DNA of 64,000 nucleotides from Saposhnikovia divaricata (taxonomy: Eukaryota > Streptophyta > Magnoliopsida > Apiales > Apiaceae). The notes beneath the pieces were generated by a model. The model had not been told where the DNA came from. It searched no databases and saw only the letters and a program-made list of their open reading frames with translations. Made by a program: the position numbers and the translations under genes. The stretch spans positions 64,157,001-64,221,000 of the forward strand of contig CM071596.1 of NCBI GenBank assembly GCA_036435485.1. Reading direction: 5' to 3'. The first letter of the stretch is position 1. Every line of letters begins with the position of its first letter. Shown piece after piece: positions 1 through 12,459 of this stretch.

Positions 1-2829
1 CGTCCACTCAAAAGCAACCTTGTTCAAGAATGGAAAATTTTCTTCGAGATCATAGCAAAGGTGTTTGCTAATTCTACCAAGAGTAACAATACTGTCATCA
101 CAGGTATGTTACAGTCAATTGGTTTCTCAATTGCTCATAACAGAAGGATCAACTTTGGCAGCTTGATATGGCCTATTTTGTTAAATCGTGTGAAGAAGGC
201 TAGAAAGAACTTTAGGAAAGGTAAAATGGTTAAGTGTCATTATCCTCGATTTTTGACATTATTTTTTAATCATCTTATGCCTGAGAATCAACCTGCTCCT
301 TTTCCAAATGATCGAGTTCAATGGTCTGGTAAACCAAACAAGAAGTTCTACACTAGGTTGGATACTTCTAAGGCTTTGTTGCATGTTCCAGTGGTCATAA
401 CACCATATATGTCCACATTCATAAATTTGCAAAATGTTATGCCTCAACCAGTTGCTGGGATACTTGCAATTGAACAAGCTCCAGAACATGAAGCAGAACA
501 AGCTCCTGAACATCAACCAGAACCAGAACCTCAACCTGATCCTGAACCCTTAACTGCTTCTGAACCTCAACTTCAAGTGGATCAACCCACTCAGAATGAA
601 GATGATATACCTGTTAATGATCAGGTATTTGACTCAACTACTTTGCAATCTCAATATCTTTCTGATAGTCAATTAATTGTGAGAAGTGACGAAGGGGCTG
701 TAGAACCACAACCCTCAACCCAGGTCAATGCACCAAACACCGATCCTAAATTCTCCAAACACTATCGCAGAAAGAAATTGTCAGTCAAAAGAGCTAACCC
801 TAGTAGTGATGCCTTTACAAAAGAGAAGTAAAACTATATCAGAGGCAACTGTAAACCCCTTCATTTCTTCAAGCACACCCCTGTTACTCACAATGGGGGA
901 AGATATTTTCTTAAATGAAGCTGAAAATATTGTTCTGCAAGGAGAGCAAGTTACAGTGCCTGCCATTGTTACGGCAGAAGAACCCTCACAGGTTGATCGG
1001 GATTTGCGAACTCCCATTGCACCACCACTGACCTTCCAAGAGGAGTCTAGGGTGATTTCTGGTGCAGGTACAATGGATGCAGCTCAGGAATTTTAGAGGA
1101 GTGATGTGAGAATTACCGCAAATATGAGTGAAACACTAGCACGTGAGGTGAGTGATACTCATAGAGCGATTGAGATGGGAGCACACAATGACACATACAC
1201 TTTATCTCTCATAGCACAGCTTGATCAAATGAAAGAAAGTCTTGCTCAAGCTGAAGAAGACAATAAAAACTTAAGGTTTGACATGGATAACATGAGAACT
1301 ATCGTCAACAACAAGATCAATACACTCAAACTCTCTCAACAACAAGCAATTGAAGACTCTGGAGATGTCACAATGGCTCAAGATCTCATTATAACTTCTA
1401 TGTCGAATCAGATTGAAGATCTTCAGAATAACATAAATGAGAATCACTTATCCACTGAACATTGTCTCAGTCAAATTGAAAGGCAAAATGATCATCAAGC
1501 AAAGGGGTTGAGACACTTATATAATATCATTAGCAGAACTCACTCACTTACAGCAGAAGAGAAGAAATTCTTTAGAAGTAGTGATGAAAGTGGCCCTGGA
1601 GCTGGTACAAGCCTTAAAGCTGTAGAGGATTCCTCAACTAAGGGGGAGAAATCTAGAGGGGGAGGAAGTGTAAGTTAAGAAAAAGTTGAAGATAGGAGTG
1701 AGGGGAAGAAGAAGACAACTCAAGCAGCAGAACAGGATGATGATGATGCTGTAGAAGGTTATTACTATACAGGTGAACCTGATAACCTTGATCTGTTTGC
1801 TGACTTACAGTTTCCTGATGTTGGTGAAGAATTTGATGAACCGGATCTCAGTTTTTGGGATGTTGAAGAGCCAGTAATTCCTGATTCTGTTGAAACACAA
1901 AGAATGAATTTTGAAGCAAATAAAAAACTTGAACAGAATGATGCTAATCTTTCTATGAGAGAAGAAAGACTTAAGAAGACACTCGAACAGTTAGCTCAAA
2001 ATGAAAGACTTCAAAAGGCTGAACAAGAAGCACTTCAAAAGCAACATGCTCAAAAGCTGGAAGCAAGGAAGATGTACATCAAGTATAAAAGTGGTGATAA
2101 ATGGGAACGTGCTCAAAAGGTAATAGACTCACCACAAACTTCTGACTATGATGATCGTCGGATGATTGCTATTTTTGAAAGCTTTAAAAAGAAGAACCCT
2201 GTACATGACATGTACTTGAAAGCTTTGAAGACAGAAATTGTGAGAATAACTACTGCATCTGATCCGAAGAATGGTGAGCTACTAATCTTTGTTGAATGTC
2301 ATAAGCTTGGATCTCACAAAGTATCTCTTCAGTTCTTCTATGATAGATCTCTGTCAAGCTTTGGGTGCTGAGACCAAAAGTCAGAACATCTTCTGAGCTA
2401 GGTATACTACTTCATGAAAAATTTCAAGAATTTGCTGAAAGAGCTGGTCCTGAAGTTATAGATAACCCTCCACAAGTTAAAATTCTTAAGGGAGAAGTTA
2501 TTCACACTGTTAATCTTCAGACAGAGGAATTATATACACATCTTGCCAGACATTTGGTGTATGTTGAATATGCTCTTCGAAATCATGGTTTTGCATCTCA
2601 AGAAAAAATTGAAGCTGTAGATCATATTCGATCCTATGCTCAGACCAACATGAAGAAGTATAAGCAGTTTCAAGGTGAGTTGAGAAAGAAACTTGGAATA
2701 CCACTAGTTTATCCTACAGATGTATCATCCAGAAGAGAGTTACTTGTTGACTCTGAATTGATCAAGAATCTACCTAATATGGATGAACAAGAAGAAGGAG
2801 AAATCAACGAGGAAGAAGGTGGTAAATGA
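1..2829 (+). pseudogene. LTR-retroelement internal ORF, unknown function, broken
   Basis: The reading frame is open from base 1, so the gene begins outside the window. Frame 1 runs to a stop at 829-831. The coding sense then shifts to frame 2 (from about 728) with in-frame stops at 1094 (TAG) and 1676 (TAA), and returns to frame 1 near 2365, ending at 2829. The start contains an E-W-x-F-F-x-x-I-A-K-x-F motif that also occurs in the fragment at 25852-26447. A P/E/Q-rich linker follows, then coiled-coil-like Lys/Glu/Gln stretches around 1904-2080. No protease, integrase or reverse transcriptase is visible. A polypurine tract and an LTR lie just downstream, so this looks like the internal gene of a non-autonomous LTR element. 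A host gene is unlikely. Its function is unknown to me. Confidence 0.6.
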
Positions 2830-3743
2830 AGATTAGCTCTACAAGTTATATCATTAGAGCTTTGATAGAACAAGATAGGATAATTGTCTTATATGATCAG
2901 TCTAGAGGATCATCTATCTTGTATTTATCTTTTCTGTTTGAATCTGGATAATATTAAATATGAACCAGAACTTTTCCATTATTTACTTAGCATTTAAAGT
3001 TTTTTCTTTTACTTGTTTAATTGGGATTAGTTGAAGAATCCACTAGGTATTTGCTTGTTATTGTATAACAAACAAATAGAGGGAGATTGAAAGGCATATG
3101 ACTCAGCCTATTTGTAGTTCGAGGATCCTAATCCAATTAAACTAGATTGTAATAAGTAAATAATATCAACTGTCACAGGAATCTCAAAAGATGATAGCCG
3201 TCAGAAGAAAAATCAACAAGTCAAGTTTTGATGTTTTACACTGGAAGAAGATTCAGATATCTGATCAAGCCTCAAGGTAGCATTGAAACACATGGATTCA
3301 TTTAAGGGACAGAGATTTCTATAAGTGATAAGAAACAATTTCAGTACCGAATGATTGATGAGAGTGAAGAGTATAAAAAGACCACAGTGTTAAAGTCAAG
3401 ATGAAGAACAGAGATTGGAGTTAGTAGTTCATGAACCAGACAGTACATCGAGCGCCAACATCGATCCAGTGTATGTTCCTTATCATAATTACGTGGTTCA
3501 CAGTGAAGTATTGACTATTAAAGGATTTATATTAATTCTACTTTAATTGATTAAATCAAATAATTAATTTAATTAAATAAATTAATTCTATCAGAATTAA
3601 TATATTTATTAAAGTAATTATTAGATTAATTAAATCAGAATTAATATGAAAAAGAAATAGTTATTTAAATGATTTTTTATAAATCATTTAATTAACTATA
3701 AGCTGAAAAATATGATAATATAACTATCAAATGATAGTTATAC

Positions 3744-3985
3744 CGATAGTCATATTCAGTTCAAGGTGTGATAGTCATATACAGTTCAAGGTGTGATAGT
3801 CATATACAGTTCAAAGTGTGACAGTCATATTCAGTTCAAACTGGATAGTCATATTTCATTCAAGGGATAGTTATACCGAATGTTATATTGGACTGGATAG
3901 TCATACCGAAAGTTATATTTAAAGAGACAGTCATATTACATTCATTTGATAGTCATACCGAATGTCATATTAGTGTTAACTGATT
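3744..3985 (+). repeat. Tandem repeat inside the LTR (GATAGTCATAT units)
   Basis: About four units of roughly 25 bp, each GATAGTCATAT then (T/A)CAGTTCAA, run from 3745 to about 3850. They decay into shorter GATAGTCATA(C/T) units up to about 3985. They lie 40-280 bp upstream of the TATA-like box, where U3 enhancer repeats of LTRs usually lie. Confidence 0.7.
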
Positions 3986-4026
3986 GTTATATCAGTTAAA
4001 ACAAAGCAATATGACTATGGTTGTGT

Positions 4027-4033
4027 TATATAA
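4027..4033 (+). promoter_or_regulatory. TATA-like box of the LTR
   Basis: TATATAA lies in the GC-richer stretch GTTATATAAGGCAGCAG inside the LTR, downstream of the U3-type repeats. A U3/R promoter is the simplest reading. Activity is not shown. Confidence 0.4.
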
Positions 4034-4700
4034 GGCAGCAGAATGCAGAAGGAAAAGAGTCAGTCGAGCATAACAGAAAAATTACACACAGCAGCTCATA
4101 TATCTCTCTCTCAAGCTCAAGAACACATACAAATTAAATTCTGTAAATTCAAGTTCATCTCAGTTGTAATATTCTATCCATTGGAACTTGTTTACTTGTG
4201 ATTCTTGTACTACTAGCGAATTAAGTTTCCTAGTTCACAAATTGATATCTTGATTTTTATTAACTAAATTAGCAAAGTTCATGTTGAATTTTTCTAATTA
4301 GTTATTAATTACTTGATAATCGTTTGGACTGATTTTGTAACACCCATCAAGTTAATATATGTGTTATATTATTCCGCACAAATTTGTTTAAAATAAATTT
4401 TATTTAAAGAACAAATTTCGAGAAAATGATATAGATTGTATTCAACCCCCCTTCTACAATCTTATCGGACCTAACATTAAGTTATACTAAATAATTTTAA
4501 AAAAAATATCTATTAAATTCTTAAGATTTTCAACAATAAATTTAAAATTAACATTAAATTAATGATATTTATTTATATCATGAAATTAAGTATAAAACAT
4601 AAGTAAATTTAGAATCAATAATAAAATTTCTTAAAATAAACTAAAATTTTATATTAAATTAAATAATGTATATATTAATTCACAATAACAATATATGGTA

Positions 4701-4729
4701 GTCCGTGCTTTGCACGGGTTATAGGCTAG
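4701..4729 (+). mobile_element. Helitron-like 3' terminus
   Basis: A hairpin CCGTGC-TTT-GCACGG is followed after 8 bases by CTAG and then a T. This is the arrangement of plant Helitron 3' ends: a GC hairpin about 10 bp before CTRR, inserted before T. The 5' TC end was not identified, so the body, probably the AT-rich DNA to the left, is undefined. Confidence 0.5.
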
Positions 4730-4943
4730 TAAATAATTGAATGAAATATTATTTAATTTCCTTAAACAATTCATTTCTTGAAGAATTAAATTTTTTTGAC
4801 AATAATCACATGTAAAATATAAAGATAATGATCCAATTTCATAATTATCTTTGAAAATAAACATATGACGAAACTTTAAAGAATTATAATCTAATTTTAA
4901 ATTTAATACTAGCGTTCAAGATTTATTAATTAGTTAATATAAA

Positions 4944-5790
4944 GGGTGAGATACCAAACTACCCATATTTTATTTCCATCTGCCCAAAATGCCTATATTC
5001 AGAATTCTCCGCCCCTTTTACCCACGGGCCACGCATTCTGAGCTGGCGTATAGGGTACACGCATTTTTGAAATGCGTATAGGTCATACACGCAATGCAGC
5101 TATGCGTATACTTTGTAAATTCCAACTCTGTGACTGTGAATGTGAATAGTGACCACAGATACGCATGTTTAACATGCGTGTTTGGAGATACGCATGTTGT
5201 ACATGCGTATTGGTCACTGTTCATCGCCTCTCTTAAATGACGTCGGAGTCGTTTTCCGATCAGATTTTCGGTGACATTGTTCACAACTTTCCAGGCATCT
5301 TTGATTCACGTACCATACACCAAAATGAAAGTCTTTTCCTCCTCTACATTCCTATACCATTTGATTTCCATTTGTTTTGCCGGATTTAAAAGGCCTAAAA
5401 CAAAGCTTTTTTCCGATGTAGTTTCCGATTGGTTGTTTACACCCCTGCGGGGTCGGAAAACAAACACAAAGTAGAGGAAAATGATGAGGCAAGTGTGGGC
5501 ATCATTCGTATGTCCTCAGCTTTGGTGGAGGCAATGGGAGGAAGGAGAACGTAGGCAGGCGAAATAAGAGACGATTTGAGCTCGCCGAAGCTCTAATTGC
5601 AATAATGACGTCAGCTGACGTCAATACGCATCTGAGAGATGCGTGACATGAGATACGCATTTCCCATATGTGTATCCCAAGCCACGCATGCCCAGCATGC
5701 GCACTCCGTGGGTAAAAAGGGCGGACACTCCCGCATATGGGCATTTCGGGCAGCTTCCTTAGAAAGATGGTGTAGTTTGGGCATTTTCTC
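4944..5790 (-). mobile_element. Mutator-like non-autonomous element, palindrome-array family (copy 1)
   Basis: It is flanked by a perfect 9-bp duplication TAATATAAA (4935-4943 and 5791-5799), the size made by Mutator-superfamily transposases. The ends are GGGTGAGATACCAAACTACC and, on the other strand, GAGAAAATGCCCAAACTA. It is about 847 bp with no credible ORF. Inside are eight 19-bp palindromes of the form ACGCAT-N7-ATGCGT, some imperfect, at 5031, 5059, 5089, 5161, 5190, 5626, 5655 and 5684. It also has a TGACGTCAGCTGACGTCA pair at about 5607 and a GC palindrome at 5441. The orientation is opposite to the copies at 10243 and 47475. Confidence 0.8.
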
Positions 5791-5799
5791 TAATATAAA

Positions 5800-7079
5800 C
5801 ATGTTATTTTAAACATTATTTAGAAAAAAATAATTAAATTAGAATATAGTTAAGTTAAGTACAAAAATTACCTATTCGTCAATTTAGACCAATTACATTA
5901 ATATTAATATTATCGAACAATTATCATAACAATCACATCCCCGCTGAAACGTTCTAAACCCTTCATTATTACTTTTTCTTAATTTTGCTTTTCATTGATT
6001 TCTCTCATTATTTAGAATCTTTTTACGAAGTTCATAAGTTTTTTTACCCATATTTTAAGTTTTATTATTTTGAAAATTTGGTATATTTAAATGTGCAGTA
6101 CTGTGGGTTTCTATAATTTTTTTAATATTAATTCATTCAAAAAAATTGTATAGGTCGCGATCAATTTTTCAAATACATATTAAAAATTCACAAACACTTA
6201 TCTCATGACTGTTATAAATCATTAGATCATCTTTCAAAATAAGTTTGCATGTTTTAGCAATATGAGAAAGGAAATCTATCATGCAAGATCCATTAAATGA
6301 ATATAGATATGATAAAGAAAACTTTATTCTAATCTAGTTTCCTGTGTGTTTATTTAATATCATTATTACAAATTGTGTATTCTTTTATTACTTAATTGAT
6401 TTAGTATACAAAAAAAACATTATTAATCAACCAAACATATTCAATATATCTCGTTCTTAGAGTAAGATATGATTGTTAGAATTTATGGTGATTGCTCTCG
6501 GCTTGTTTTTAATGACAACTTAAAATTTTTATATTCATTTTGGGAGTTTGTATGTTAATTTTTTTATTCTTTCATATTAGAATATGGTATATACATTATT
6601 TTTTGAATAATGAGAACAATCCCTGCATTACAATTTCTCTCTCAATGAGAGTTGACTCCCATTTTCAGATCTAGGGTTGTAACCATCTCTTCTTCCGATC
6701 TTCATTCTCCTTCATCCCCTTCATCAATTAAGCCCCTTCGCTCTTCCACCCTCTCTTCTATTTTCTAGTTTTTTCAATAAAATCGTGCTTTTGATCCAAA
6801 AGTTTCGAAATAATATCCTTTGAATTCTTAATTAGAATTTTCGTATCGCTTTGTGCGACTTTGTTTTTTATGTTATTGGTTGTATTACTTTATGCGAGTG
6901 CTCTTATGTTTGTTGCACTGAAAATGAATTATATGGTGTATTGGGAAATCTGGATATCCCCCATCGATAACACTTTCGTCAAGTCTATAGCTGGTGTCCG
7001 GCATGTAGATAATTGGGGTGCGCTTGGGACGGAGAAATTCGCATGTGCTCACCTCTCACAAAAAAAGTTTGTTCATAAC
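5800..7079. other. AT-rich intergenic DNA
   Basis: I see no gene here. The stretch is AT-rich with scattered stops in all frames. A short CT-rich stretch at about 6690-6770 looks like UTR or LINE-type sequence leading into the LINE remnant that follows, but no boundary can be set. Confidence 0.4.
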
Positions 7080-8102
7080 AAGAGGCCTCTTAACTCAGTT
7101 TTTGCAACTGAGTCATCTGAACATCGCACTATCCACAAAATTATTGTGAGGGTCAATTGCGAAGGTGCTATTTTCAGTAGGGCTGGAAAACGGATAATAC
7201 GGATACAGCTATATCCGAATCCGGATCCGTTTTTTACAACCGTATCCGTATCCGTATCCGAATCCGGGAATATCCGAAAAAACTTTATCCGAATCCGAAT
7301 TCGGCAAATATTATCCGGATACGGATAATATCCGGATCCGAATCCGTTTTGCAAAAAAAGATTTTTTTTTTTTGTAAAATTTGCATTAGTATAAAAAATA
7401 GGCATATTTTGCAAAAAAACAAAAACAAAAAAACAGGCATATTAAAGAGATACTCGATTCTAATTTACAAATTACAAAAATCATATACATTATCCAAATT
7501 TGCATATGCAAATTTATATCAAAATAACTTCATTACACATCATTGTCTCTAAATAACTTGCAAATTCATCAAAAATAAGTGGGCCTATAACTATAAGTGT
7601 GTGTATAAAAATATATAAATGGGCTTATAACTATAAATGGGTTTAAAATATATAATTATATATTATATATATTAAAAATATATTATATATAATTATTTTC
7701 GGATACAGATATTTTCGGATACGGATGCGCCTATATCCATATCCGTATCCTAAACTCTCGGATTCAGATACGGATAATATCTGGTTGACTCCGGATACGG
7801 ATAATATCCGCTTTTTTCGGATACGAATACAGATATTTCGGACGGATATCGGATTTTTCGGATTTTTTTTCCAGCCTTAATTTTCAGGGGAGATGTAGGC
7901 TGGATTGCTCAGGAGACCATTGAAGTCATTTTTTAATTTTTAGAATATTTGTATTCAGTTTGTTAAGCGATCCGGAAACAAAACGGCTAATTATTTAGCT
8001 CGTTTATTTGTTTTCAACCTGGTTGCATGGTTAGTTGGGGGTTTGTCCCAATTGCGCCTCTTTCAAATTATTAATGAAATTTGATTTAATTTTGACAAAA
8101 AA
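7080..8102 (+). pseudogene. L1-type LINE 3' remnant (RNase H-like domain), split by a hAT element
   Basis: Before the hAT insertion the frame reads K-I-I-V-R-V-N-C-E-G-A-I-F. After it the frame reads G-D-V-G-W-I-A-Q-E, and then, after a break, K-R-S-G-N-K-T-A-N-Y-L-A-R-L. This matches the start and end of the RNase H-like (RVT_3) domain at the C terminus of plant L1 ORF2, with the middle missing. An A-rich tail (GACAAAAAAATT) lies at about 8092-8102. It is a decayed 3' fragment. The 5' limit is uncertain. Confidence 0.5.
7178..7879. mobile_element. hAT-type non-autonomous element rich in GGATA/TATCC repeats
   Basis: The ends are TAGGGCTGGAAAA and TTTTTTCCAGCCTTA, inverted with few mismatches. 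An 8-bp target duplication ATTTTCAG lies at 7170-7177 and 7880-7887, as expected for hAT. Both subterminal regions are packed with CGGATA/TATCCG repeats in both orientations, and the centre is AT-rich. It has no transposase ORF. It interrupts a LINE RNase H-like domain. Confidence 0.8.
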
Positions 8103-10233
8103 ATTGTGGTGTATTAAATATTAGTTTTCATATACCCATAAATAGGGATGATAAATTAATTCGATCTGATGGTACCCAATCTGAAACCCAAAATTTTGAA
8201 TATACCGAACCCAAATTTTTGGATTATTTAAATTTTAAACCAAAAATAGTTTCGATTTGGATTTGGATTTCACTTATACCGATCAAAAATGCAAAATCTG
8301 ATCCAATATCGAAAGCCGATACATAAATATATAACATCATAATTTTAAATTATTATATGTAATATTTTAGATATAAGACATATAATTATTTAAATATTTT
8401 ATTAGAAATAGTCAATACTAATTTAGTAAATAGAACTTCTATTTTTTATTCTAAAGTTTTATTTAAATATTTAAGATGTAATTATCTTTAATTTACATAA
8501 ATTTTTCATTTATACTGTATAAGAATTTTTTTTTTTAACATATTTTAAATTTTACTTAGTATGTCATTTCATTTGTACAATATGTTACATTTAACTATTT
8601 ACCTAATTTACCCATTTTAATTTTTAAGTATTTTATAAATAAAATAGGTATTGTTTGCGTGTAGAAATGACATGTAATTTTTTTGTGTACCCAAAATTCG
8701 AACACAAAACGCTACTAATCTACACAATTTTTTTTGGTACACGAAATGAAACAAAAATAATACGCGAAAAGAAAACAAATATGACAATCACATATATTGT
8801 TACTTTCTGCCCACATTATCTATGTATGTTACTATACAACCGAAACAACATTGAAATGCTACAAAACTAAGAGTAGAGTACATAAAATGAAGCGCTCCTT
8901 TTTTTTTAATTTTGTTTATTGTTAATAAATATCTATATTTGTTTAGAATTTATCTACCAAGTTATTAAGTTTTTTTTACATGTATTTAAGGTTTTGTTGA
9001 TATTAAAAACAAATATTATCAACACCAAGCAAATTTGATATGTCTGTTCTTCGATAAGGATATGAGAATTGAATACTATTACTTTTATTCAAGAATACAA
9101 AATTTAAAAGGGCACCTTTAATTGGAAATACTATATATATTTTTATATGTATCGACCTATCTACTCATCTAATATAATGTTTTATCTACTAATATATTGG
9201 ATGTTGTACTTTCTCCTTGTGAATGATAACTCTAGTTTTTTTTTCCTTGATTTTACTTTATTTTTCAATAAATATATCTCTTTATTGATAGCCTAATACC
9301 CTATTAGTGGATTTTGTCTACCCATATTGGGTTCTGTTCTTTCTCTTTATTAGAGTAGGTACTTTTATTCTAGCATCCGGGATCTTAAATCTATAAGATT
9401 TTATTATATTGGTTCATTGATTTGGATAGTATAAATTCGCAATTATGGTTGGTTGTTCGAATACGTTCTGTCAAATCATATATACATTTTCCTCACGATT
9501 AGAATGAATTATTGGATTATCTTGCCAAAAAAGCTATATCTTTTAGTGATATAAGTGATGGGTGTACAACAATTTAAGATCTGATCAATGATCGTAGTTT
9601 GGTTGAAGGAAACCTTGATACGATCTATTTATTATGTGTTTGTCCGATCTTGATTATATTTTTAGATGTTGTATGACCTTTTATTGATGAATTAATTATA
9701 TATAAAAAATTATGATTTATAAGAAAATTTGAAATTTTGATTATTTTTGTAGATGTCATATGCCCTTTTATTGATAAATTAATTAATTATCAAAAAACTG
9801 GTGTAATTAGAATAGTGTGGTAAAAAATTTAATTTAATGATAATAGATTTATTCAAATTTGATTGCATCTTATGATTGTAGATCGAGAGTTTGTGATTTT
9901 AAAATATTATATTATATAATATTGATAAAATAGACTCATGTATTAAAATAATATATTTGTATTTAAATCAATTGATAAATACACAATTGTGGAAAATAGC
10001 TCTATACATAAAGAGATGTGCAAAGAATAGATGTGTCAATAAATAATAATATAATTGCGATTGATTTTAAATTAAAAATATGATTAATTAGTTAATAAGT
10101 ATTTATGAAAGTTAATATGTTATATAAAACTAAATATTATAGTGTGATTGTAGTTGATATTTCTGAAAATTACCTCGTAATATATAATAGTATAATTTTG
10201 ATTGACTTTAAATTAAAAGATTGATAAGTTAGT
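8103..10233. other. AT-rich intergenic DNA, no gene seen
   Basis: No credible coding region is present; small ORFs here are AT-rich and isolated. The stretch from 8130 to 8330, with ACCGAACCCAAA and GATTTGGATTTGGAT patterns, resembles a worn hAT-type repeat, but no termini could be fixed. From about 10030, imperfect AT-rich units (ATTGATTTTAAATTAAAA) begin and recur near 11300. Confidence 0.4.
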
Positions 10234-10242
10234 GAACATTTT

Positions 10243-11092
10243 GAGAAAATGCCCAAAATACCGACATTTGGAGCTCCAAGGCCCGAAATGCTGAAAGTCG
10301 GAAGTCATGGCCCTGAATACCCACGGTTCACGCATCTTACAGATGCGTGTCCTGGGATACGCATCCTGAGAATGCGTATCACTGGTAACGCATCTGCAAG
10401 ATGCGTGATGACGTCAGACGACGTCATCTCGCCAGAAAACGCATCTCAGCTCCGGCGACCAAAAATCGCCCAAACAATCGCCTGTGTCCGTTCTAACTGC
10501 TCAGGCCACCTGCACAAACACGGGGAACATCAAAATGATGCCCATGCCTCGCTCTACATTTTACCATCTTCGTATGTTGCTTTCTGGCCCCGCAGGGGCG
10601 TACACGAGCTAGTCGGAAAAGTAGATCGGAGTTGGAGCTCGAATTGGGTGTTTCGAATCCGGTGAAACAATCGAAAATCCAAAATTACAGGGCTGTAGAG
10701 AGGGGAGAGGCGAGCATTTTGGTATGTGGAACGTAACTGGAAGAAGCTTGTAGAGTGCGGTGTGTTTGGTCAAAGTTTTTGATCGGAAAAAGAGACAACG
10801 ACCATGGCTGGGGACGATGAACAATGACTTCAGATATGCATTCTGTAGATGCGTATATAGTGTCACGCATTTATAGAATGCGTATCTGTGTTACTGTTCA
10901 ATTCTCCCTATCAGCGTGTCCCTGTAATACGTGGTATATGGTAGCGTGTCCCGACGATACTCCACTCCCAGTAGCGTGTCTGTAGATGCTCCATCACCAG
11001 TAGCGTATCCCGTGGGCATTTAGGGCCGCGTTTTTGGATCTGGGTATTTTGGTCACAGCTCTCCCAAAAATGGGTGGATAGGGCCTTCACCC
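10243..11092 (+). mobile_element. Mutator-like non-autonomous element, palindrome-array family (copy 2)
   Basis: It is bounded by a 9-bp duplication with one mismatch, GAACATTTT (10234-10242) and AAACATTTT (11093-11101). The left end is GAGAAAATGCCCAAAATACC and the right end closes CTTCACCC. The palindromes ACGCAT-N7-ATGCGT at 10330, 10359 and 10388 keep a 29-bp spacing. A GACGTC pair follows at about 10410 and GGCCCCGCAGGGGC at 10586. Two further palindromes lie near 10838-10882, then three or four decayed TAGCGTGTC units. It has no credible ORF. Confidence 0.8.
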
Positions 11093-11645
11093 AAACATTT
11101 TATCACTTTAAAAAATATGTGTCTTATGCATATACTAAATAAATTAAAATAAATATTTCAAAAAAAATTATTAAATAACCACGATAAGTAAATTATGATG
11201 AGAATGATATGGATTAATTTAATTTTAGTGATAAATTCTTATTGGCTCTATATATATTTATGAAAAATAATCCATAATATATGATAATGTAATTATGATT
11301 AATTGTAAATCAAAAGAGTGAAAAATTAATATTGCAAAAATCTCTTCATATTATATATTTGTATAATCCTGATTGATTTTAATTTAAAATATTAATTTAT
11401 TATAAACATTTTTTGATATTAAAAACTATGTAATATATGGATATGTTAAATCAAGTAACTACTATATTTAAATTAGAATTATTAACTAACCATGGTTAGT
11501 ATAATAGGATGAGAATGGTAAATAAGGAATTTTTTTAATATATTACGATTGGTCTAAAATTTAGGAATAACCTCTGATTGGTCCTAAAATAATTCATAAT
11601 TTTCTAATTGGCTAACTGCATCTAACTGTATACCTGGGTAGACTC

Positions 11646-12459
11646 GAGAAAATGACCAAAATACCTCATTTTCACTACCCTATGGTCCAAAATACCCAAT
11701 TTCAGAACTGTTGGTCCTATCTACCCACGCAACATGCTACTACGTGTAGCGTGTCCCATCTACTGTTCATCTCCCTCGTCTGCCATCTCTCTCGTCTTTC
11801 TCCGGCACCTCTTTCCGCCTCGTTTGTCTCACTCCGGCCACCTCCACCATATATGAACACACCAAAATCATCAGCACAGCTTCCTCTTCGTTTTTCCCCA
11901 TCGATTTTATGGAATCTGGCCCCGTAGGGGCATGCACGAACTCGTTGAAAAACGAGGGGAGGTTTACAATCGGCGATTTGGGCGTTGCAAATCCGGCGAA
12001 ATAAATGGGTTGAAATGGGTATGAATGTGTAGATCGTCGAAAGACTATTTGATTGGTATATACTACGCTATGGGAAGATATATGGATGATGTGAATGGTT
12101 GCTTTTTCTTTTTCCGGCGAAATCGCGTCAGAATCGCCATTTGGGGGAGAGCTCGCGTATTTTCTTAGCAAAAGTCATGATGGCGTCAGATGACGTCATC
12201 ACGCATATCACAGCTGCGTTACACGGGATGCGCATTTGGCAGCGGCGCATCCCAAGTTACTGTCCACGCCTTCCAACAGCGTATTTGCTTGTTACGCCTT
12301 TGTCACTAACGTGTTTGCAAGACACTCTGTTTCCACTAGCGTGTCTTCAAGACGCTCCTTCACCAGTGGTGCATCCTGTGGATATTTAGGGCCGCTCGAG
12401 GTGACGGTAGGTATTTTGGTCATGGGTAGTGAAAAAAGAGGTATTCTGGGCCATCACCC
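11646..12459 (+). mobile_element. Mutator-like non-autonomous element, palindrome-array family (copy 3)
   Basis: The 9-bp duplication GGTAGACTC (11637-11645) / GGCAGACTC (12460-12468) has one mismatch. The left end is GAGAAAATGACCAAAATACC and the right end is GGCCATCACCC. It shares GGCCCCGTAGGGGC (11918-11931) and a GCGTCAGATGACGTCAT pair (about 12182) with the other copies. Its ACGCAT palindromes are more degenerate (about 12200-12250, and TAGCGTGT..ACGCT units at 12310-12355). It has no credible ORF. Confidence 0.75.

Larger units (their letters stand above)
3075..4476 (+). repeat. Polypurine tract plus 3' LTR of the first retroelement
   Basis: A purine tract (AATAGAGGGAGAT, 3075-3087) is followed by a segment that starts TGAAAGGC at 3088 and ends GGACCTAACA at 4476, the TG...CA form of an LTR. 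The last 40 bases (C-run, then a short spacer, then GGACCTAACA) resemble plant copia LTR ends. A TATA-like box lies at 4027. The matching 5' LTR would be outside the window, so LTR identity and target duplication cannot be checked. Confidence 0.6.

Noticed and set aside
61..831. Independent host gene beginning at the GTG at 61
   Set aside because: The frame is open from base 1 and continues a retroelement protein also seen at 25852-26447.
5031..5702. CRISPR-like array of short spaced repeats
   Set aside because: The repeats are palindromes with variable centres inside a transposable element of a plant-like genome. There are no unique ~30-bp spacers between constant repeats and no cas genes.
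6861..7328. 155-codon plus-strand gene with membrane-like start
   Set aside because: The hydrophobic start is AT-rich chance sequence; the second half runs from a LINE RNase H remnant into the hAT element.
10249..10665. 138-codon ORF in the Mutator-like element
   Set aside because: It starts in the terminal repeat, reads through palindromes, and has no counterpart in the sister copies.
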